Source: Campylobacteraceae bacterium
Lineage (GTDB): Bacteria; Campylobacterota; Campylobacteria; Campylobacterales; JALSKU01
DNA: 10,021 bases
NCBI GenBank assembly: GCA_015488975.1
Contig: WFMT01000064.1
Coordinates: 1 to 10,021, forward strand
Reading direction: 5' to 3'
The notes beneath the pieces were generated by a model, which made no database searches, was not told the origin of the DNA, and was given only the letters and a program-made list of their open reading frames with translations. Each line of letters opens with the position of its first letter. Position 1 is the first letter of the stretch. Made by a program: the position numbers and the translations under genes. Shown here piece after piece: positions 5,699 to 10,021 of this stretch.

Positions 5699-7036
5699 TT
5701 GAAAACAAAAGATAAAAAATCTTTTTCTTTATCTATGAATGATGAGAATAATAAAAAGATACATTCAAATGAGAGAAGAGAATTCTTCAAAAAAGGATTG
5801 TTTTACTCTGTTGGCTTAGCTGCTGCTAGTAATGCTTTGGCTTCAAATGGAGCTAATATTGATCCTGCAAATCTTCCTCCAAACATACCATCTTGGGCGA
5901 AGATTCCAGGAAAACCGGTAGAATGGCATCCGTATGGGCAGCCCTCTGCTTATGAACATAATGTTATAAGAAGAAGTGTACCTTTTCTTTCTCCTGATCC
6001 TATGGCAGATGTTGCTTTTTCACCATTGCAAGATCAAAATGGTATTATAACTCCAAATGGATTATTTTTCGTAAGAGATCATAACGGCACCTGTATCGTA
6101 GATCCAAATGATTACAGATTGATAATACATGGTCTTGTTGATAAGCCTATCATACTTACATTAGAAGAGATAAAAAGATATCCCAGTGAAAGTAGAATTC
6201 ATTTTATAGAGTGTCCGGCAAATGGTGCTACTGAATGGAGGGGAGCGCAGCTTGATTCGGTTCAATTTACAAAAGGTATGTTAAGTTGTGCGCAATGGAC
6301 AGGAGTTCCGCTGAAGATTATACTCAAAGATTTGGGTCTTAAGCCAAATGCAAAATGGGCATTGGCTGAAGGCGGTGATGCTTCTACTATGGCAAGGAGT
6401 ATTCCAATAGAAAAACTTTTGGATGATGCTATGATAGTATATGCTCAAAATGGAGAAGCTCTGAGGCCTGAACAAGGGTATCCTGTTAGATTGATAGTGC
6501 CAGGCTGGGAAGGAAATTTAAATGTTAAATGGCTTAGAAGAATAAAAATAGGTGATAAACCTTGGCATGCAAAAGAAGAGACTGCAAAATACACAATGTT
6601 ACTTCCTTCGGGTAAAGCTATTCAATACTATTGGGTTATGGATGTCAACTCAGTTATAACAAGTCCATGTCCTGAAAAGCCATGGAAAGATGTAAAAATT
6701 GGTCAAAAGATTGAAATCCAAGGTATTGCATGGAGTGGAAGAGGAAGAATTAGTGCTGTTGATATTACATTTGACGGTGGTAAAAATTGGACTAAAGCAA
6801 GACTTAAGGGATTAATTTTACCAAAATCATTTACAAGATTTACCATAGAATATATTTGGGATGGAAAACCAATATATCTTGCTAGCAGAGCGACCGACGA
6901 AGTGGGTATGACTCAGCCGACAATTCAAAAACTTAAAAAAATTAGAGGAGTTGAGGGAGTTTACCATAGAAATTCAATAACTACTTGGGAAGTTAAAGCA
7001 AATGGGGAGGTGCATAATGTTCAAGCAATTTACTAA
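5699..7036 (+). CDS. soxC: SoxC, molybdenum subunit of sulfane dehydrogenase SoxCD
   Basis: SoxC, with SoxD, oxidises the sulfane sulfur left on SoxY in the periplasm, a six-electron step that allows full oxidation of thiosulfate to sulfate. The 445-residue protein is a sulfite-oxidase-fold enzyme. A Tat signal with R26-R27 in 'NERREFFKKG' directs folded export. The molybdopterin domain spans about 100-310 and includes C172 in 'IECPANG' (molybdenum ligand) and the family sequences 'EGGDAS', 'RSIP', 'AQNGEALRPEQGYPVRLIVP' and 'GWEGN'. The C-terminal Mo-cofactor dimerisation domain spans about 320-440. Start: TTG with a perfect Shine-Dalgarno; ATG 5735 would keep the Tat motif but has no ribosome site. 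It is the first gene of the sox operon, and its 3' end overlaps soxD by 20 bases. Plain sulfite dehydrogenase (SorA) is the alternative, but the adjacent soxD rules for SoxC. Confidence 0.93.
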   Translation: MKTKDKKSFSLSMNDENNKKIHSNERREFFKKGLFYSVGLAAASNALASNGANIDPANLPPNIPSWAKIPGKPVEWHPYGQPSAYEHNVIRRSVPFLSPDPMADVAFSPLQDQNGIITPNGLFFVRDHNGTCIVDPNDYRLIIHGLVDKPIILTLEEIKRYPSESRIHFIECPANGATEWRGAQLDSVQFTKGMLSCAQWTGVPLKIILKDLGLKPNAKWALAEGGDASTMARSIPIEKLLDDAMIVYAQNGEALRPEQGYPVRLIVPGWEGNLNVKWLRRIKIGDKPWHAKEETAKYTMLLPSGKAIQYYWVMDVNSVITSPCPEKPWKDVKIGQKIEIQGIAWSGRGRISAVDITFDGGKNWTKARLKGLILPKSFTRFTIEYIWDGKPIYLASRATDEVGMTQPTIQKLKKIRGVEGVYHRNSITTWEVKANGEVHNVQAIY

Positions 7037-8120
7037 AAAAACAATTTTGGCAATATTGGGATTGAGTTTAGCAACTATTTCATACGCTACATCAAATAAA
7101 TATACCGACGCTTACTATGCCTCATCTCACAAATATAAAATAAATGTAGACGGCGCTATTATATATCCTACTGACTTAAGAGTTCAATATATAAAAAATA
7201 ATCAGGTAAAAGGTCCTTTCCATATAGGGCAAAAGGCTACAAAAAAGGAAATTTCTGGATGGAATGTAGATATAAGACCTGATGGAAAAGGTTTGTATAT
7301 CGGACATGGAAGTGTAAGCCAGGGTGCAGATTTGTTTGAAAATAAATGTTCAAAATGTCATGGAACATTTGGTGCTGCAAATAATGGATTTCCTGTATTG
7401 GTCGGAGGAGAAGGAACACTAAAAAATCAAATATTAGAACCAGGCGAGCCTGGACCATTAAAAACTGTAGGAAGTTATTGGCCGTATGCTACAACTTTAT
7501 TGTGGTATATCAAAACAGCTATGCCTCAAGACCATCCTAATTCACTTACAAATGATCAAGCTTATGCTATAACAGCATATGTTTTATCACTAAATAATAT
7601 TACAGTTGGCGGTAAAGAGATGGGCGATGATTTTGTATTGAGTAATAAGAATTTTATGAAAATACATCTTCCAAATGAAAATGGATTTATCCCTAAAGAT
7701 AAAAATTTAAAGCACTCTTTGAATAGTCCTGTAAACCCATATTTTGGTACAGGCAACAGATGTATGAAAAATTGTGCTAAAAAGATAAAAATAACACATG
7801 TTATTGGAAATCTTACACCTAAGATAAATGAAGCACTTGACTTGCCTAAACCTAAAAAAATTCACACAGTAAGCACAAACACAAAAGGTGCTAAAATATA
7901 CAATTCAACTTGTGTGTCATGTCATGGATCTGGTGTATTAGGTGCACCAAAGTTTGGAGACAGTGTGGCTTGGAGTAAAGTTTTAAAGCAGGGGATTTCA
8001 AAAGTTTATAGCAATGCAATAAATGGGATTGGAAATATGCCACCAAAAGGAGGTAACTCATCTTTGAGTGATTCAGATATTAAAAATGCAGTTGACTATA
8101 TGGTTGAATCTAGTAAATAA
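7017..8120 (+). CDS. soxD: SoxD, diheme cytochrome c subunit of sulfane dehydrogenase
   Basis: SoxD accepts electrons from SoxC and passes them to periplasmic cytochromes. From ATG 7017 it is 367 residues long. A signal peptide (residues 1-24, ending 'ATISYA') is followed by a first domain with heme motif CSKCH (111-115) and the SoxD hallmark 'VGSYWPYATTLLWYIKTAMP'. A second cytochrome domain has CVSCH (299-303) and 'NMPPKGG' for the axial Met. A Cys pair C249-x3-C253 between the domains is not a heme site and may be a disulfide. I chose 7017 and not the in-frame ATG 7002, because GGGGAGG (7004-7010) lies six bases before 7017 and the upstream codons would add a polar MGRCI before the signal peptide. 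Overlap with soxC suggests translational coupling, fitting the SoxCD complex. Confidence 0.92.
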   Translation: MFKQFTKKTILAILGLSLATISYATSNKYTDAYYASSHKYKINVDGAIIYPTDLRVQYIKNNQVKGPFHIGQKATKKEISGWNVDIRPDGKGLYIGHGSVSQGADLFENKCSKCHGTFGAANNGFPVLVGGEGTLKNQILEPGEPGPLKTVGSYWPYATTLLWYIKTAMPQDHPNSLTNDQAYAITAYVLSLNNITVGGKEMGDDFVLSNKNFMKIHLPNENGFIPKDKNLKHSLNSPVNPYFGTGNRCMKNCAKKIKITHVIGNLTPKINEALDLPKPKKIHTVSTNTKGAKIYNSTCVSCHGSGVLGAPKFGDSVAWSKVLKQGISKVYSNAINGIGNMPPKGGNSSLSDSDIKNAVDYMVESSK

Positions 8121-8132
8121 AAAGGAGAATAA

Positions 8133-8489
8133 ATGAAAATGTCAAAAATATTATTAATGGCTGCTGTTATTAGTAGCCTATTTTCAGTTTCGAGTTTTGC
8201 ACAAAGTAATGCAAAATTAGTAAAAGAGGGTAAAAAAATATTTTTATCAAAAAAACTAGGAAATTGCTTGGCTTGTCATAATATTGCAGGCATGAAAGTG
8301 CCTCAAGCGGGTGCTCTTGGTCCAAAACTGGCCCACTTGAGCAGTTATCCTACCAGTTTTCTTTACAATAAAATATATAACCCTTATACTACAAATCCGG
8401 TTAGCCAGATGCCACCATTTGGTAAAAATGCAATACTTTCAAATCAACAGATAAAAGCAGTAGTAGCTTTTCTAAAAACAATTAAATAA
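8133..8489 (+). CDS. soxX: SoxX, monoheme cytochrome c of the SoxAX complex
   Basis: SoxX is the small cytochrome partner of SoxA. The complex oxidatively couples thiosulfate to the SoxY cysteine in the periplasm, and SoxX carries away the electrons. The 118-residue protein has a signal peptide (about 1-23, 'VSSFAQ' at the end), then 'LGNCLACH' with heme motif CLACH at 45-49, 'GALGPKL', and 'NPVSQMPPFG' with M93 as the likely axial ligand. The 'LSNQQIKAVVAFLKTI' ending is the standard SoxX C-terminus. The length fits short SoxX proteins. The ATG at 8133 is preceded by GGAG at good spacing, whereas the ATG two codons later is too far from it. It lies 12 bases after soxD, within the operon. SoxA, its obligate partner, is encoded three genes on. 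Confidence 0.9.
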   Translation: MKMSKILLMAAVISSLFSVSSFAQSNAKLVKEGKKIFLSKKLGNCLACHNIAGMKVPQAGALGPKLAHLSSYPTSFLYNKIYNPYTTNPVSQMPPFGKNAILSNQQIKAVVAFLKTIK

Positions 8490-8502
8490 AAAAGGAGATA
8501 AA

Positions 8503-8958
8503 ATGAATAGAAGAAAATTTATAGGAATAGGAGCGGGAGTAGTTGCAACAGCTCTTGTTTTGCCATCGCAGTTAAGTGCAGTTGATTTTAGAAAAAAGGA
8601 CGCAAAAGCATTTGCAGACAAAGATATAAAATCAGCCTTAAAAGATTTATATGGAACTGATACAACTATAAAAGGCGGTATTAGTATAAGTGCTCCGGAT
8701 ATTGCTGAAAATGGTGCGGTTGTGCCTATCACTGTGAGTACAGATAAAGCAAATGTAAAGTCAATAGCTGTGTTTATAGAGGGTAATCCTGAAGCATTGG
8801 CAGCAGTATTTAATGTACCTGCGACAAGTATCCCTAAATATGCACTTAGAGTTAAAATGAAAAAGACAGGGCATATTATAGTTGTTGCAAATGTTGATGG
8901 TAAACTCTATACAAATAAAAAGCTTGTAAAAGTTACTATCGGTGGATGTGGCGGTTGA
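8503..8958 (+). CDS. soxY: SoxY, sulfur carrier subunit of SoxYZ
   Basis: SoxY carries all Sox pathway intermediates covalently on a cysteine near its C-terminus. The last five residues here are GGCGG (147-151), the diagnostic swinging arm, with C149 as the carrier cysteine. A short Tat signal begins MNRRKFIG (R3-R4) and ends near 'PSQLSA' (residue 26). It exports the folded SoxYZ heterodimer, since SoxZ has no signal. The middle, with 'GISISAPDIAENGAVVPITV', is the usual immunoglobulin-like beta fold. The 151-residue length is typical. A strong AAGGAGA precedes the ATG, 13 bases after soxX. This is the only soxY in the window. Confidence 0.95.
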   Translation: MNRRKFIGIGAGVVATALVLPSQLSAVDFRKKDAKAFADKDIKSALKDLYGTDTTIKGGISISAPDIAENGAVVPITVSTDKANVKSIAVFIEGNPEALAAVFNVPATSIPKYALRVKMKKTGHIIVVANVDGKLYTNKKLVKVTIGGCGG

Positions 8959-9008
8959 TATAATAAAATAAAATTAATATTAAAAATACAATAAAAAGGA
9001 ATTAGTAA

Positions 9009-9302
9009 ATGAGAGCAATAGCAAAATTAAAAAATGGTATAACAACAGTAAGAGCAATGGCGCATCATCCGATGTTGAGCTACTTGATGGCTAAAAAGAA
9101 ACATAAAAAAGCAAAATTTATCACACATTTAACTGCAAAATATAATGGACAATTGGTTTATGATTTATACTCAACACAGTTTTTATCAAAAAATCCATAT
9201 ATCCAATTTGCATTCAAAGGCGGTAAAAAAGGTGACAAAATTGTATTTTATTGGATTGACAATACCGGTGAAAGCAAAACAAGTTCTGCAAAAATTAGAT
9301 AA
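9009..9302 (+). CDS. soxZ: SoxZ, partner subunit of the SoxYZ sulfur carrier
   Basis: SoxZ pairs with SoxY and forms the recognition surface for the Sox enzymes. The 97-residue protein has no signal peptide and no cysteine, as expected for a subunit exported piggyback with SoxY through Tat. Family features are 'TVRAMAHHPM', the 'FITHLTAKYNGQ' strand, 'STQFLSKNPYIQFAFKG', and 'GDKIVFYWIDNTGES' near the end. The start ATG follows AAAAGGA. A 50-base A/T-rich gap separates it from soxY, the longest gap inside this operon, with no terminator visible. Confidence 0.93.
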   Translation: MRAIAKLKNGITTVRAMAHHPMLSYLMAKKKHKKAKFITHLTAKYNGQLVYDLYSTQFLSKNPYIQFAFKGGKKGDKIVFYWIDNTGESKTSSAKIR

Positions 9303-9320
9303 TTAAGAAAAGGAGAAAAT

Positions 9321-10021
9321 ATGTTCTCAAAAATAGTTAAAACATCAATATTTATAGTCGTCTCGGCGACTATTTTAGTAGCTGGAAGCTTTAACGCTCA
9401 AGCTGAAAAAGATAGATTGGCACTGCAGCATTATATGCTTGCAAAATTTAAAAATCCTGTTGCAAACAGAGCCGAATATTTTCCGTATATGCCTTTACAC
9501 ACACTAAAAACACAGTATGCCAAAAATCTTAAACTAAGCGATTTTCTTTTAGGATCTTATGCGTATGATTTGGATGCAAGAAAACAATATACTGAGTTAA
9601 ATGAATTTCCACCATATGTATTTAATGTAAGTCATGGAGAAAAACTTTATAACACCAAATTTAAAAATGGAAAATCATTTAAAGATTGTTTTCCAAATCC
9701 TGCCATAAAAGGTAATTATCCATATTTTGATACTAAAAAGGGAGAAGTTATCACTATAGGATTGGCTATAAATGAGTGTAGAATTAAAAATGGAGAAAAA
9801 CCTTGGAAGTATGGAAAGGGTAAATTGGCTGACTTAGATGGTTATTTTGCATTTAAATCAAGAGGTCAAATTTTAAATGTGACTATACCAAATGCTGCTG
9901 CTGAAAAAGCTTATAATGCTGGTAAAAAATACTATTATTCACAAAGAGGAAGTCTTAAAATGTCTTGTGCAACTTGTCATGTTCAAGGTGCAGGTAATAA
10001 ATTAAGAGCAGAATCTTTATC
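9321..10021 (+). CDS. soxA: SoxA, catalytic cytochrome of SoxAX (partial, cut by window edge)
   Basis: SoxA holds the active-site heme that joins thiosulfate to SoxY. The first 233 codons are open to the window end; the stop lies outside. An AGGAG at 9311-9315 sits five bases before ATG 9321, 18 bases after soxZ. Residues 1-28 are a signal peptide ending 'NAQA'. The active-site heme motif CATCH is at 216-220, followed by 'VQGAG'. At the place where diheme SoxA has its first heme there is only 'FKDCFPN' (C123) and later 'NECR' (C153), so this looks like the single-heme form, with those two cysteines forming a disulfide as known for monoheme SoxA proteins. The cysteine ligand of the active heme should lie beyond the window. 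soxB probably follows. Confidence 0.9.
   Translation, partial: MFSKIVKTSIFIVVSATILVAGSFNAQAEKDRLALQHYMLAKFKNPVANRAEYFPYMPLHTLKTQYAKNLKLSDFLLGSYAYDLDARKQYTELNEFPPYVFNVSHGEKLYNTKFKNGKSFKDCFPNPAIKGNYPYFDTKKGEVITIGLAINECRIKNGEKPWKYGKGKLADLDGYFAFKSRGQILNVTIPNAAAEKAYNAGKKYYYSQRGSLKMSCATCHVQGAGNKLRAESL

Noticed and set aside
7002..7016. ATG 7002 as soxD start
   Set aside because: The strong GGGGAGG lies after this codon and at ideal distance from ATG 7017, which starts directly with a clean signal peptide.
7761..7775. Third heme site in SoxD
   Set aside because: The spacing is Cys-x3-Cys (C249, C253) with no following His, so it is not a c-type heme motif.
1..10021. CRISPR arrays, insertion sequences, toxin-antitoxin or defence genes
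   Set aside because: I found no regularly spaced repeats, transposase or defence-family motifs. The genes are metabolic and transport functions.

Overview
The window is AT-rich (very low GC by eye), and every gene lies on the + strand, closely packed. Gene content and protein style point to a Campylobacterota (former Epsilonproteobacteria) sulfur oxidiser: a c553-like small cytochrome, a complete-looking Sox set, a lysine- and isoleucine-rich proteome, and a tRNA-Glu body of the Helicobacter/Campylobacter type. This assignment is inferred from recall and not from a database search. The genus cannot be fixed from here.

Layout. (1) 37-1008 is moaA, the radical-SAM enzyme for the first step of molybdenum cofactor synthesis, with a likely promoter and a weak terminator around it. 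(2) 1079-1705 is a lipoprotein-type monoheme cytochrome c with an unusual lysine-rich helical stalk. It is followed by a class I/II PLP aminotransferase (1733-2839). (3) 2897-2971 is a tRNA-Glu with a CTC anticodon. It stands only 38 bases before a three-gene metal ABC transporter (znuA-znuC-znuB like, 3010-5481) whose genes overlap one another. (4) 5482-5698 is a 217-base, almost pure A/T intergenic region. It carries two overlapping perfect inverted repeats, a near-consensus sigma-70 promoter and a perfect Shine-Dalgarno. (5) 5699 to the window end is a sox operon in the order soxC-soxD-soxX-soxY-soxZ-soxA, with soxA cut by the edge.

How the genes work together. SoxYZ carries the sulfur substrate on the terminal GGCGG cysteine of SoxY. 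SoxAX (both c-type cytochromes) loads thiosulfate onto it. SoxB, expected just outside the window, would release sulfate. SoxCD (molybdenum subunit plus diheme cytochrome) oxidises the remaining sulfane sulfur. With SoxCD and SoxAXYZ in one transcription unit, the predicted outcome is complete oxidation of thiosulfate to sulfate. MoaA fits biochemically because SoxC needs molybdenum cofactor, although moaA is more than 4.5 kb away and not in the same operon.

I see no wholly new system. The points most worth a second look are the palindromic control region in front of soxC, the contiguous soxCDXYZA order, the metal-binding protein lacking its usual first histidine, the tRNA-Glu(CTC), and the cytochrome on a lysine-rich stalk.
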